Assembly (NCBI RefSeq): GCF_030056815.1
Contig: NZ_JASHKR010000007.1
Location: 1 to 64,000, forward strand
Source: Rhodococcus sp. IEGM 1379
Lineage (GTDB): Bacteria; Actinomycetota; Actinomycetes; Mycobacteriales; Mycobacteriaceae
DNA length: 64,000 nt
Direction of reading: 5' to 3'
Shown: positions 45,543 through 54,460 of the stretch, one piece after another
Layout: the number at the start of each line of letters is the position of its first letter
Numbering within the stretch: the stretch's first letter is position 1
The notes under the pieces: generated by a model
The model's input: the letters and a program-made list of their open reading frames with translations, nothing else
What the model was told of the DNA's origin: nothing
Database searches by the model: none
Position numbers and translations under genes: made by a program

Positions 45543-46954
45543 AGACAACAATCGAGCGCGGTGCCGAAGTGGCCGACGCCGTCCGCACTGCTCGTGTCGC
45601 TGCTACTTGGTGGGCCGGGCTGGCTTTTGACGAGCGTGCTCACCGTCTGGACCGGTGGCGCGGAATCATCGCACGCCGGGCACCGGAACTCGCGGAGGTC
45701 ATTCATCTCGAGATGGGTAAGCCGCACCCCGACGCGATGCTCGAAATTGCGATGGCTATCGAGCACCTCGCCTGGGCGTCGAAGAATGCGGGCAAGGTAC
45801 TCGGTCGACGGTCGGTCCGATCCAGCGTGCTCACGATCAATCAGGCTGCGAGCCTGGAGTACCGGCCACTCGGTGTGGTCGGAGTGATCGGCCCGTGGAA
45901 CTATCCGATCTTCACTCCGCTGGGATCAATTTCGTTTGCTCTGGCTGCCGGCAATGCCGTGGTCTACAAGCCGAGCGAGTTCGCACCGGGCGTCGGCGAG
46001 TGGTTGGGACGCGCCTTCGCAGAGGTCGTGCCCGAGCATTCGGTACTGCAGGTGATTACCGGTGACGGATCTGTCGGAGCCGAGTTATGTCGGTCCGGCG
46101 TGGACAAGATCGGTTTCACCGGATCTACGGCGACCGGCAAAAAGGTTATGGCAGCCTGCGCCGAGACTCTCACTCCCGTGCTCATGGAGTGCGGCGGGAA
46201 AGACGCATTGATTCTCGACTCGACCGGCAACGTCGATGCTGCGGCAGACGCCGCAGTCTGGGGCGCACTGTCCAACTCGGGTCAGACGTGTCTCGGCGTC
46301 GAGCGCGTATACGTGCACGAAGACGTCTACGACGAGTTCCTCGACAAGACAATCGCATTGGCGTCGAAGATCCGCGCGGGCTCGGGTGCGCAGGACAAGA
46401 TCGGCCCCATAACGATGCCCTCGCAGGTAGACATCATCCGCCGTCATATGACAGACGTGGTTGCCAAGGGCGGACGAGTAGTCCTCGGCGGACCGGATGC
46501 CATCTCAGGGCAATACGTACAGCCGACAATTCTGGTCGACGTACCCGAAGACAGCCTCGCGGTCACCGAAGAAACCTTCGGCCCGACGATGACCATCACC
46601 AAAGTCCGCACTATGGACGAGGCGATCATGCACACCAACGCGTCGCGATATGCGTTAGGGCTCAGCGTATTCAGTAAGAACGGCGTTGCCATCGCAGACC
46701 GGATTCGTTCCGGAGGGGCTTCGGTGAATTCATACGTCATGTATGCCGCAATTCCCAACCTTCCGCTCGGTGGTGTCGGCGAGTCCGGATTCGGACGTGT
46801 CCACGGCGCCGACGGACTCAAGGAATTCACCTACGCGCGGGCCCTGAGTCGCCAGCGATTCCCCTCGTTGCTGCCGCTGACGACATTCCGTCGTACCGCC
46901 CGAATCGATTCGCTGGTCAGGGTTCTCATACGCGCACTACACGGAAGGCACTGA
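45539..46954 (+). CDS. Aldehyde dehydrogenase family protein
   Basis: A 471-aa NAD(P)-dependent aldehyde dehydrogenase. Key features: IGPWNYP (117-123), IGFTGSTATGKKVM near 191, catalytic general base Glu217 (MECGGKDA) and nucleophile Cys251 (NSGQTCLG), and EETFGP near 345. The C-terminal 40 residues are basic and hydrophobic (FPSLLPLTTFRRTARIDSLVRVLIRALHGRH-type content), as in membrane-associated long-chain aldehyde dehydrogenases. It probably oxidises an aldehyde formed by the operon to the acid used by the acyl-CoA ligase. Confidence 0.9.
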   Translation: MKTTIERGAEVADAVRTARVAATWWAGLAFDERAHRLDRWRGIIARRAPELAEVIHLEMGKPHPDAMLEIAMAIEHLAWASKNAGKVLGRRSVRSSVLTINQAASLEYRPLGVVGVIGPWNYPIFTPLGSISFALAAGNAVVYKPSEFAPGVGEWLGRAFAEVVPEHSVLQVITGDGSVGAELCRSGVDKIGFTGSTATGKKVMAACAETLTPVLMECGGKDALILDSTGNVDAAADAAVWGALSNSGQTCLGVERVYVHEDVYDEFLDKTIALASKIRAGSGAQDKIGPITMPSQVDIIRRHMTDVVAKGGRVVLGGPDAISGQYVQPTILVDVPEDSLAVTEETFGPTMTITKVRTMDEAIMHTNASRYALGLSVFSKNGVAIADRIRSGGASVNSYVMYAAIPNLPLGGVGESGFGRVHGADGLKEFTYARALSRQRFPSLLPLTTFRRTARIDSLVRVLIRALHGRH

Positions 46955-46958
46955 AAAG

Positions 46959-47897
46959 ATGACAGGACGTTGGTCAGCAGTGACGGGCACGGTCCGGGAT
47001 CTCGGCATTCCGTTGCCGGGTCGACGAGTCGACTACGACGTCTCCGGAAAGGTTGTCCTGATCACCGGGGGCGGGGACGGCATCGGATTGGCCCTGGCTC
47101 GCACAGTGCACTCGCGCGGCGCAACTGTGGCGCTCGTCGACGTAAATGGATCGTCGCTCGCTGCAGCCAAGACCGCGTTGGGCTCGGAGCGCGTGGTGAC
47201 GGCGACGGCTGACGTTCGCGATCGGGAAGCCATGAGGGCAGCCGCGAATTCAGTAGTGAACCACCTCGGACGAGTCGATGTGGTGGTGGCCAATGCCGGA
47301 ATCACCCCTCCCCCGGCAACATTGAGGCAGATCGACCCAGCTGAATTCGACCGGGTCATCGACGTCAATCTGATCGGCGTGTTCAACACCGTGCATCCAC
47401 TGATCGACGAGGTCATTCGCAATCGCGGGCACATTGTTGTCGTGTCGTCGGCGGCATCGTTTGCGCCGGGGGTTGGCGGCGCGTCGTACATGATCAGCAA
47501 GGCCGGTGTCGAAGCTCTCGGCCGCGCACTGCGTTTGGAAGTGGCCGGTCGCGGCGCCACTGCTGGGGTTGCCTACTTCGGAATGGTCGACACACAACTG
47601 GCGCGGGCAACGCTCGACGACGACGAGATCGGACGCAAGCTCGACGCGATGCTTCCCGGTCCACTGCGTCACCGGATCTCCCCGGAGCGCGCGGCAACAG
47701 TGATCGCCGACGCCATTGCACGCCGGGCAGGCAGAACGCTGGCGCCCGCTGCGTGGGAGCCGTGGGCGTGGGGGCGCGGCTTCATCAACATTCTCGCCGA
47801 CAGCTATCTGGCGCGGGATACGCAGACACAGAAGCTCATTCGCGAACTCGAGACAAGAACCGACAACACCACCACCAGATCCAGGAGCGCCTCATGA
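46959..47897 (+). CDS. Short-chain dehydrogenase/reductase
   Basis: A 312-aa SDR with the NAD(P) motif ITGGGDGIG (35-43), NAG in VVVANAGIT, catalytic Ser in VVSSAASF and the YxxxK pair in ASYMISKAG. A C-terminal extension of about 50 residues (AAWEPWAWGRGFINILADSYL) resembles lipid-acting SDRs such as mycobacterial SadH-like proteins. Likely interconverts an alcohol and a ketone or aldehyde for the monooxygenase or ALDH. ATGA overlap with the ligase gene. Confidence 0.88.
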   Translation: MTGRWSAVTGTVRDLGIPLPGRRVDYDVSGKVVLITGGGDGIGLALARTVHSRGATVALVDVNGSSLAAAKTALGSERVVTATADVRDREAMRAAANSVVNHLGRVDVVVANAGITPPPATLRQIDPAEFDRVIDVNLIGVFNTVHPLIDEVIRNRGHIVVVSSAASFAPGVGGASYMISKAGVEALGRALRLEVAGRGATAGVAYFGMVDTQLARATLDDDEIGRKLDAMLPGPLRHRISPERAATVIADAIARRAGRTLAPAAWEPWAWGRGFINILADSYLARDTQTQKLIRELETRTDNTTTRSRSAS

Positions 47898-49696
47898 CCA
47901 CACTGTGTTCAGCCTTCCAACGAGTCTCCGCCGTGGCGCCCGACGCCGTCGCAGTGAGAACCATCGGTGGCACCCAAACTTTGACGTGGCGCGACTACGC
48001 CGATCAGGTCCGTGACGTTGCAGCAGGATTGACCGGGATCGGAGTCAAACGGGGCGACACCGTTGCCCTGCTGATGGGCAATCGGATCGAGTTCTATCCG
48101 ATCGACGTGGGTGCCCAGCACGTCGGAGCCACCGCTTTCTCCATCTACAACACATCTTCGCCCGAAGCCATCAGCTACATTCTCACCAACTCGGGTGCGC
48201 GGGTTCTTGTCTGCGAAGCGAAATACTTGGAGAAGGTCGGGCAATCAGGGGCACCGGTTGAAACTATTGTCGTCATCGATGCCGATCCCGCCGATCTTCC
48301 GGACGGAATCCTGACGCTTGATCAGCTGAAGTCCGAGGCTCCGGAGACATTCGACTTCGAATCAACCTGGAACACAGTACAACCCAGTGACGTCGCGACC
48401 TTGATCTACACGTCCGGAACCACCGGAAATCCCAAGGGCGTCGAGTCGACGCATACCGCCATGCTGTTCGAAACCAACGCGGTCAGCAAAGTCCTTCCCG
48501 TCGAATTCGGTGACCGCATCACGTCGTACATGCCATCCGCACACATCGCGGATCGGATGACGTGTCTGTATATGCAGATGGTGTTCGGAACGGAAATCAC
48601 TGTGGTACCCGACCCCTCGATGGTCGCGGCCGCGCTTCCGGACTGCCGACCCACCATCTGGGGCAGTGTTCCCCGGGTGTGGGAGAAGCTCAAGGTTGCA
48701 GTCGAATTGGCGGTCGCCAACGAACCCGACGACGCACGTCGCGGAGCGCTCCAGTGGGCACTGGCCGTGGGAGGTAAGCGTCTCGCGCTCTTGCGGACCG
48801 GCGACGCCGTTCCCCCGGAACTGGAAGCGGAGTACGCCAAGGCAGATTCAATGGTCCTGTCCGCGTTGCGCGCAAGGCTCGGCTTTACCGAATTGAAATG
48901 GGCCATTTCCGGTGCCGCCCCGATTCCACCGGACACGCTGGCGTTCTTTGCCGCGCTGGGTATTCAGATTTCCGAGATCTGGGGTATGTCCGAGCTGACC
49001 TGCATCGCCAGCACCGCGCCGGCTGATCCGACCAAGCTCGGGACGGTCGGAAAACTTCTCCCCGGCATGGAAATGCGTATCGAGTCCGACGGTGAATTGC
49101 TCGTACGCGGCCCGCTGGTGATGAAGGGCTATCGCGGCGAGCCGGAAAAGACTGCTGAGGCCCTGAGTTCCGACGGTTGGCTCTCGACCGGTGACATCGT
49201 TACCACGGATTCCGACGGATACCTGACGGTGATCGATCGGAAGAAGGAATTGATCATCAACGCGTCGGGTAAGAACATGTCTCCGGCCGCGATCGAAACT
49301 GCCGTCAAGACATCATCATCGCTCATCGGCGAGGTAGTCACAATCGGTGACGGCCGACCGTTCAACACTGCACTGATCACACTCAACGCGGAAGCTGCCC
49401 TGCATATCGCGCGCACGCTGGGGCTTGCGGCAGATGCTGCCGTGCTCGCCAAGGACTCCCGGATCGTCGACACCATTGCTACTGCTGTCGGAGAGGGGAA
49501 TTCACGACTGTCGAGGGCGGAGCAGATCAAACGATTCTGCATACTTCCGACGTTCTGGGAGCCGGGAAGCGACGAACTGACTCCGACGATGAAGCTGCGC
49601 CGCAAGCCCATCGCGGAGAAGTACTCTATCGAAATCGCCGTTCTCTACACGGATTCCATGACGGGCGACTTCTATGAACCGGCGCCCTGCGCGTAG
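47894..49696 (+). CDS. Long-chain acyl-CoA ligase (AMP-forming)
   Basis: A 600-aa ANL-superfamily ligase. AMP-binding loop YTSGTTGNPKG (172-182), YMPSAHIADRM near 213, ISGAAPIPPDTLAFFAALGIQISEIWGMSE near 336, STGDIVTTDSDGYLTVIDRKKELII (hinge and Asp) and a C-terminal PTMKLRRKPIAEKY lysine segment. The size fits the FadD15-like long-chain class. Last gene of the operon; it would activate a carboxylic acid product as CoA thioester. Its 3' end overlaps the converging modC by 25 bp. Confidence 0.9.
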   Translation: MTTLCSAFQRVSAVAPDAVAVRTIGGTQTLTWRDYADQVRDVAAGLTGIGVKRGDTVALLMGNRIEFYPIDVGAQHVGATAFSIYNTSSPEAISYILTNSGARVLVCEAKYLEKVGQSGAPVETIVVIDADPADLPDGILTLDQLKSEAPETFDFESTWNTVQPSDVATLIYTSGTTGNPKGVESTHTAMLFETNAVSKVLPVEFGDRITSYMPSAHIADRMTCLYMQMVFGTEITVVPDPSMVAAALPDCRPTIWGSVPRVWEKLKVAVELAVANEPDDARRGALQWALAVGGKRLALLRTGDAVPPELEAEYAKADSMVLSALRARLGFTELKWAISGAAPIPPDTLAFFAALGIQISEIWGMSELTCIASTAPADPTKLGTVGKLLPGMEMRIESDGELLVRGPLVMKGYRGEPEKTAEALSSDGWLSTGDIVTTDSDGYLTVIDRKKELIINASGKNMSPAAIETAVKTSSSLIGEVVTIGDGRPFNTALITLNAEAALHIARTLGLAADAAVLAKDSRIVDTIATAVGEGNSRLSRAEQIKRFCILPTFWEPGSDELTPTMKLRRKPIAEKYSIEIAVLYTDSMTGDFYEPAPCA

Positions 49697-50757
49697 ATCA
49701 ATGTTTCGGTAGCTTTCACGACAAACGTAGCGGCTGAGCCCGGAATCAAATCGAGCTCGGCCGCTGCGGTTGCGGTGATATCGGCCGACAGACCGGGCTG
49801 CCCTTCTTCGTCCTCGGCTCGTACCCGAACGATGGCTCCGCGGTTCTCGATTTCCGCGACCGTCACGGTGAAGGCGTTTCGTGGGCTTCCGTGTGGGGGT
49901 TCGAGATAGACGGATACCGCACGAGGCTCGAATACGGCGACGGCAGAGCTGCCTCGTGGCTCATCGATCTCGGCGATCCCGTAGATATCGATTCCGGACG
50001 GAGTGCGAATCATTCCGTCCCCCTGCATATCTCCGGTCCGGAGATTGACTCCGGCAATCCTCGCAGCAAAGGCGCTCCGTGGACGCGTCAGAACCGTTCG
50101 GACGTCGCCGCGTTCCACCACTCTCCCACCATCGAGAACTACGACGGTATCCGCGAGAGCGAGAGCGTCGAGAGCATCATGAGTGACCAGAACGGCTGTG
50201 CGCTCGCCCGTTCGCAATACCCGGCGCAGCAACGACCGTAGGGCGGGTGCCGAGGCAACGTCCAGTGCAGCCATCGGCTCGTCGAGGAGCAGCAACTCCG
50301 GTTCCGCCGCCAGCGCCCGCGCGACGGCAACCCGTTGTGCCTGTCCCCCGGACAACTGCGACGGCTTCCGTTCTGCGAGTTCACCGGCATCGACGGCGTC
50401 GAGCCAGCGGCGGGCAATCTCCGCCGATTCGCGCCGCGCTCGACCGGCACTGCGAGGCGCAAACGCAACGTTGTCCGCCACAGTGAGATGAGGAAAGAGC
50501 AATGCGTCCTGGGCCAGAAGCGCGGTACCGCGCTTGTGCGGCGGCAGAGCGATTCCGGCAGCAGTATCCGTCAGCACTCGCGAGTTGAGTTCGATCATCC
50601 CGCGATGCGGATGATGTAGTCCTGCAACAGCAGCCAGCACTGTGGATTTACCGGCACCGTTGGGTCCGAGGATCGCCGTCACTTCTCCGGCCACGACGTC
50701 GAACGTGGCGATAACGTCGCGTTCCGGTATCTCGATGTCGATGTGTAGTCCGCTCAC
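49672..50757 (-). CDS. modC: Molybdate ABC transporter ATP-binding protein
   Basis: A 361-aa ABC ATPase. Walker [10 protein letters not shown] (31-39), Q-loop [14 protein letters not shown], signature [15 protein letters not shown], Walker [13 protein letters not shown] and H-loop LVTHD. The C-terminal region (about 285-355, [24 protein letters not shown]) is a TOBE/Mop-type oxyanion-binding domain. Start overlaps the modB stop by four bases. With ModB and ModA it forms the high-affinity molybdate importer that supplies molybdenum-cofactor enzymes. Confidence 0.93.
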   Translation of the reverse strand: MSGLHIDIEIPERDVIATFDVVAGEVTAILGPNGAGKSTVLAAVAGLHHPHRGMIELNSRVLTDTAAGIALPPHKRGTALLAQDALLFPHLTVADNVAFAPRSAGRARRESAEIARRWLDAVDAGELAERKPSQLSGGQAQRVAVARALAAEPELLLLDEPMAALDVASAPALRSLLRRVLRTGERTAVLVTHDALDALALADTVVVLDGGRVVERGDVRTVLTRPRSAFAARIAGVNLRTGDMQGDGMIRTPSGIDIYGIAEIDEPRGSSAVAVFEPRAVSVYLEPPHGSPRNAFTVTVAEIENRGAIVRVRAEDEEGQPGLSADITATAAAELDLIPGSAATFVVKATETLIYAQGAGS

Positions 50758-51563
50758 AGTGATCCCGCCGTTCCACGGCCGCGAACTGCAACGACGATCA
50801 CCACTGCGACAACAACGAGCACCAGCGAAAGTGCCACGGCTGCATCCGGATCTGTCTCGCGCTGCAGATAAATTTCCAGCGGCAGGGTGCGGGTCACACC
50901 TTGGAGGCTGCCGGCAAACGTCAGCGTCGCACCGAATTCTCCGAGTGCTCGGGCAAACGCCAGGACCGCACCGGAAACGAGGCCGGGCAGCACCAGCGGA
51001 AGAGTCACTCTGCGAAGCACTGTCGTCGGTCTGGCACCGAGCGTCGCGGCTACTGCTTCGTAGCGAACCCCTGCCGTACGCAGCGCACCTTCGAGGCTCA
51101 CCACCAAAAAGGGCAGAGCGACAAAGGTTTGTGCCAACACGACAGCTGTCGTCGAGAATGCGATCTGAATTCCGAGCACCTCCAACTGCTCACCGATCAG
51201 TCCTTTACGGCCGAAGGTGTACAGCAATGCGATGCCGCCCACTACCGGTGGCAAAACAAGAGGAAGGAGTATCAGCGACCGTAGAACCGACAGACCCCGA
51301 AAACTGCTGCGCGCCAGAACCACAGCCATCGGGACGCCGAAGAGAATGCAGAGAATCGTGCTCAGGGCAGCCGTCTTCACACTCAGCGTCAATGCGGCAA
51401 TCGACGACTCCGAGGTCACGAGTTGCCAGAACTCCGACCAGTGAACGGTCGACATCATCGCTATCAGTGGGACTATGACAAAGGCCCCGCCGATCAGTGC
51501 GGGGAAATAAATCCAGATCGGCAACCCGAGCGGAGCGCGGGTTGCCGGTTTGATTCGCATCAC
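50754..51563 (-). CDS. modB: Molybdate ABC transporter permease
   Basis: A 269-aa membrane protein with about six helices. The ABC-permease EAA loop is visible as [49 protein letters not shown]-type content ([31 protein letters not shown]), the latter being typical of ModB. Overlaps modA and modC by four bases each, so the operon is tightly coupled. Confidence 0.93.
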   Translation of the reverse strand: MMRIKPATRAPLGLPIWIYFPALIGGAFVIVPLIAMMSTVHWSEFWQLVTSESSIAALTLSVKTAALSTILCILFGVPMAVVLARSSFRGLSVLRSLILLPLVLPPVVGGIALLYTFGRKGLIGEQLEVLGIQIAFSTTAVVLAQTFVALPFLVVSLEGALRTAGVRYEAVAATLGARPTTVLRRVTLPLVLPGLVSGAVLAFARALGEFGATLTFAGSLQGVTRTLPLEIYLQRETDPDAAVALSLVLVVVAVVIVVAVRGRGTAGSL

Positions 51564-52339
51564 GGAGCGGCAAATCCTGCGTCACTCAGGACGGCAAGAC
51601 CCTTAGACCCCTTCACCAGATCAACAAACTTTGTTGCGGTTGACGCATTCTTCGAATCCTTCAGCACCGCAATCTGGTACAGGTTGACCACCGTGGCGGC
51701 TTCGGGAAATGCGATGGTCTCGACCTTGTCGCCGGCCGATTTCGCGTCCGTGACGTAGACGATTCCGGCATCAGCCTGACCTGAGGTGACCTTGTTCAGC
51801 ACGTCGGTCACCGACGATTCCTCGCTGACCGGCTTCAGTGTTTGACCGGTAGCGTCTTCGACCTTCTTCGTGGCTGCGCCACACGGAACCTGCGGGGCAC
51901 AGATCACCACTTGTGTTCCCCCTTGTGCCAAATCATTGAACGTGTTGATGCCCTTCGGGTTTCCCGGCGGAACGACAATCGCGAGGGTATTGCTCGCGAA
52001 GTCCGAAGGCGTTCCTTCTACGACGCCGGCGTCGGTAGCCTTCTTCATGTTCGCGGCGTCCGCTGAGGCAAATACATCGGCCGGAGCGCCCGCGATGATC
52101 TGCGCAACAAGGTCGGAGGAGCCGGCAAAACTGAAAGTTACTTTTGTGCCGGGATTTTCGGACTCGAACTCCTTACCGAGTTCGGTGAAAGTTCCCTTCA
52201 ACGACGCTGCCGCAAAGACTGTGATGTTGCCGGTTGCTCTCGTCGACGTCGATTTCGTTGAACTGTCCGGACTGCTGCATCCCGTCACCAGAGCAAGCGA
52301 AAGTACACCGGCGGCAACGATTCCGAGAATTCTTTTCAC
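51560..52339 (-). CDS. modA: Molybdate-binding lipoprotein
   Basis: A 259-aa periplasmic-type binding protein, lipid-anchored through the lipobox LVTGCSS (Cys about residue 21). ModA hallmarks: [17 protein letters not shown] near 40, [32 protein letters not shown], and [15 protein letters not shown] near 190. It should capture molybdate or tungstate outside the membrane and deliver it to ModB. Eight bp after mopI. Confidence 0.94.
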   Translation of the reverse strand: MKRILGIVAAGVLSLALVTGCSSPDSSTKSTSTRATGNITVFAAASLKGTFTELGKEFESENPGTKVTFSFAGSSDLVAQIIAGAPADVFASADAANMKKATDAGVVEGTPSDFASNTLAIVVPPGNPKGINTFNDLAQGGTQVVICAPQVPCGAATKKVEDATGQTLKPVSEESSVTDVLNKVTSGQADAGIVYVTDAKSAGDKVETIAFPEAATVVNLYQIAVLKDSKNASTATKFVDLVKGSKGLAVLSDAGFAAP

Positions 52340-52347
52340 TGTTTCCC

Positions 52348-52743
52348 CTACGGCGTTTCTACGATGACGGTCGTGGCTTTCACGACGGCAACGGCGATGC
52401 TGCCGACTTCGAGACCGAGTTCACGGACTGCGTCGGTACTCATGAGCGAGACCACGGTGAACGGACCACATTGCATCTCGACCTGCGCCATCACTTTGTC
52501 GGTGACAACTTTGGTGACGAGGCCCGCAAATCTGTTGCGCGCCGAACTCCCACCGCTCAGTGGATCAGTAGGAGCGGGCGCGGAGTTGGCGCGAGCAAAC
52601 GCAGCCAACTCGGCGCCGTCGATGACCTTGCGGCCCACGTCGTCCGTCGAGGCGCTCAGTTGACCTCCGTCGACCCAGCGCCTGACGGTGTCGTCACTGA
52701 CACCGAGCAGGCCGGCGGCTTCCCGGATTCGAATGTTGGGCAC
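52348..52743 (-). CDS. HTH-TOBE molybdate-responsive protein
   Basis: A 131-aa protein joining an excisionase/MerR-type helix-turn-helix (about residues 1-50: RIREAAGLLGVSDDTVRRWVDGGQLSAST) to a single Mop/TOBE domain (about 63-131: RNRFAGLVTKVVTDKVMAQVEMQCGPFTVVSLMSTDAV). It is probably a molybdate-sensing regulator and is the first gene of the mod operon. Start at the GTG at 52743 (or 52746). A TTGTTT-17-TACGAT promoter ends six bases before it, so the mRNA is likely leaderless. Confidence 0.85.
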   Translation of the reverse strand: MPNIRIREAAGLLGVSDDTVRRWVDGGQLSASTDDVGRKVIDGAELAAFARANSAPAPTDPLSGGSSARNRFAGLVTKVVTDKVMAQVEMQCGPFTVVSLMSTDAVRELGLEVGSIAVAVVKATTVIVETP

Positions 52744-52778
52744 CACGTGATCGTAGGGTGCGGCGCTGCGCGAAACAA
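52744..52778 (-). promoter_or_regulatory. Promoter of the mod operon, leaderless
   Basis: On the minus strand, TTGTTT (52778-52773) and TACGAT (52755-52750) are separated by 17 bp. Transcription would begin at or next to the GTG at 52743. Confidence 0.5.
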
Positions 52779-52842
52779 GACAAAGCATCCGCAAATGCGT
52801 CACAGATAGGTAAATTGAAACGCACCTGCGGATATATCAGTG

Positions 52843-52981
52843 TCAGTCCTCCGCCCACGGGACGCGACAGGAATCGGTGCTGAAGCCTTGCTCGGTAATC
52901 CCGAGCGCGGAGTACATCCGGGAACGCATGTTCTCCAGGCCGATCTGGTAGTTGGCATCCTCCCCGCCCTCACAGACGAGG
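52843..52981 (-). pseudogene. 3' fragment of an unrecognised gene, cut by the TnpB element
   Basis: A frame reading LVCEGGEDANYQIGLENMRS and ending TDSCRVPWAED before a stop. The same LVCEGG codons, in the 20-bp repeat, recur in frame at 54301-54284 on the far side of the TnpB element after a GTG codon (MPSASLVCEGG). The two parts may be one small gene interrupted by insertion. No family recognised. Confidence 0.4.
52962..52981. repeat. 20-bp direct repeat, right of TnpB element
   Basis: CCCCGCCCTCACAGACGAGG, identical to 54282-54301. It starts 13 bp beyond the tnpB stop, where the transposon right end and the guide-encoding flank would be expected. Confidence 0.9.
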
Positions 52982-54281
52982 ATTCCCCGACAGCTCACGC
53001 CACCGAGACGGTTGATGCGGCACGTTTCCGTGACTGACACACCCGATCCCCCAGAATGCCCCCGGGTTGATATTCGAGATTGAACCCACGATCACGAATA
53101 TTGATCGCAGCATTGATATCCGCATGATGCTCGAAACCGCAGCCCTGACACCGGAAAACCGCTTGACTCTCGCGATTCTCCGGACAGATATGACCGCAGT
53201 TCGAGCACTCCTGCGACGTGTACGCGGCCGACACTGTCACGACCGACATCTTGTGGTCGAGACGCTGCGCGAACTTCCCCCAACAGGAAGCGAGGATCGC
53301 CCGGTTCAAACCGGACTTCGCCCGCCCACCATTGGGGAGGAAAGCTCCCGGGTTGTCGGGGTCCGGTTTCGGTTTCGCACGGCGGGTCATGTTTCGGATC
53401 GGCAGATTCTCGATCGTCGCCGCCGCGTAGGTGCTGGCAATGTCGGTGGTGGTCTGCTCGATCCAGTCGCTGCGTCGATCGGCCAGACGCAGTCGCATCC
53501 GCCCCAACTTCGCTTTCGTCCGTTCCCGGTTCGCCGAACCCTTCTGCTGACGGGACAAGCGGCGTTGCAAGGCCACGAACCGACCCTGCTCTCCGGCAGA
53601 GAATCCGGGAGCATGGAACATGCGGCCGTCACTCGTGGCGATCGAATTCGCCACGCCCCGATCGATCCCCACCACCACCGCTGTGGTGGACGTTTCCCGG
53701 CGAGGTGCGGGCGGCGTTGTCAGGCTCACCGTCCACCGACCGTTCGCCAGTGCGATCCGAGCCGACGTCGCCGCACGGATATCCGCCCAGGCGCGGGAAA
53801 TGCGGAACCGCACCCACCCGGCCTTCGGGACAAGAATCTCGCCCCACTTCCGGTTGATGCGCCGCACCGCCAGATCACGCACCACGAATCCCTGCCGGGC
53901 ACCGGACCGTTTCTTGAACGTCGGGTACCCGCTCCGGCGGGCGAAGAAGTTGGTGAACGCCCGATCGAGATCACGCAGGGTGCCTTGTTGCACGACGGTG
54001 GAACCGGCGCGGAGCCAGTCGAATTCAGCTCTGGCTTCGGTCAGGTCCCGCATCTGCGAGGCGACGGTGATCTTCTGCCGGAAATGGCGGCGCGAGGGGG
54101 TCCACCACGAACGCTGCTCCAACCCCAGGTTGTAGACGTAGCGGGCGTGATCGCAGTGCATGGTCAGCGCATCGAGCTGCGCACCCTCGGCGGGGTAGAC
54201 GCGCTGCACGATGCTCATACCCGAGAGACTCCCACACCCCTACGACACACTCGGCGCACTCCGACAACAGGCTCTCGCTAA
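52982..54281 (-). mobile_element. TnpB-only (IS1341-type) element of the IS200/IS605 group
   Basis: About 1.3 kb containing one gene, tnpB, with no TnpA transposase. Bounded by identical 20-bp direct repeats. The 5' (left) end of about 60 bp upstream of tnpB and the 3' end would hold the subterminal hairpins and the omega-RNA, but I cannot fix them by eye. It sits between the mod operon and dapC. Confidence 0.7.
52995..54218 (-). CDS. tnpB: RNA-guided endonuclease TnpB, intact
   Basis: A 407-aa TnpB, ancestor-type of Cas12. N-terminal wedge/REC region (about 1-175; YNLGLEQRSWW, FFARRSGYPTFKKRSG). RuvC-I Asp186 (VVVGIDRGVAN), bridge-like basic helix (QRRLSRQQKGSANRERTKAKL), RuvC-II Glu270 (ATIENLPIRNM), zinc ribbon Cys338/341/357/360 and RuvC-III Asp367 (HHADINAAINIRDRG). 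All catalytic residues are present, so it should be an active guide-directed nuclease if an omega-RNA is made. ATG start. Not closely similar to the deleted TnpB at 38.5 kb. Confidence 0.93.
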   Translation of the reverse strand: MSIVQRVYPAEGAQLDALTMHCDHARYVYNLGLEQRSWWTPSRRHFRQKITVASQMRDLTEARAEFDWLRAGSTVVQQGTLRDLDRAFTNFFARRSGYPTFKKRSGARQGFVVRDLAVRRINRKWGEILVPKAGWVRFRISRAWADIRAATSARIALANGRWTVSLTTPPAPRRETSTTAVVVGIDRGVANSIATSDGRMFHAPGFSAGEQGRFVALQRRLSRQQKGSANRERTKAKLGRMRLRLADRRSDWIEQTTTDIASTYAAATIENLPIRNMTRRAKPKPDPDNPGAFLPNGGRAKSGLNRAILASCWGKFAQRLDHKMSVVTVSAAYTSQECSNCGHICPENRESQAVFRCQGCGFEHHADINAAINIRDRGFNLEYQPGGILGDRVCQSRKRAASTVSVA

Positions 54282-54301
54282 CCCCGCCCTCACAGACGAG
54301 G
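54282..54301. repeat. 20-bp direct repeat, left of TnpB element
   Basis: Second copy of CCCCGCCCTCACAGACGAGG, 64 bp upstream of the tnpB start on its strand. The 54302-54460 stretch before dapC holds no other feature that I can support. Confidence 0.9.
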
Positions 54302-54460
54302 CTTGCGCTCGGCACTCAGGTCATCACAAACCTCGATGTGTCCTCGGCCGCCGTAATTCGACGCCGTCTACAGAGTTGGACGAGGAAGCGGCTCTAAACG
54401 TGACAGAGCAGCCCCCGGCGGCGATGTGTAGATGCAACTCTGGCCGACTAAGCTGCAGGG

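Noticed and set aside
53067-54281. 404-aa open frame on the plus strand
   Set aside because: Antisense of the intact TnpB, whose catalytic residues are all present.
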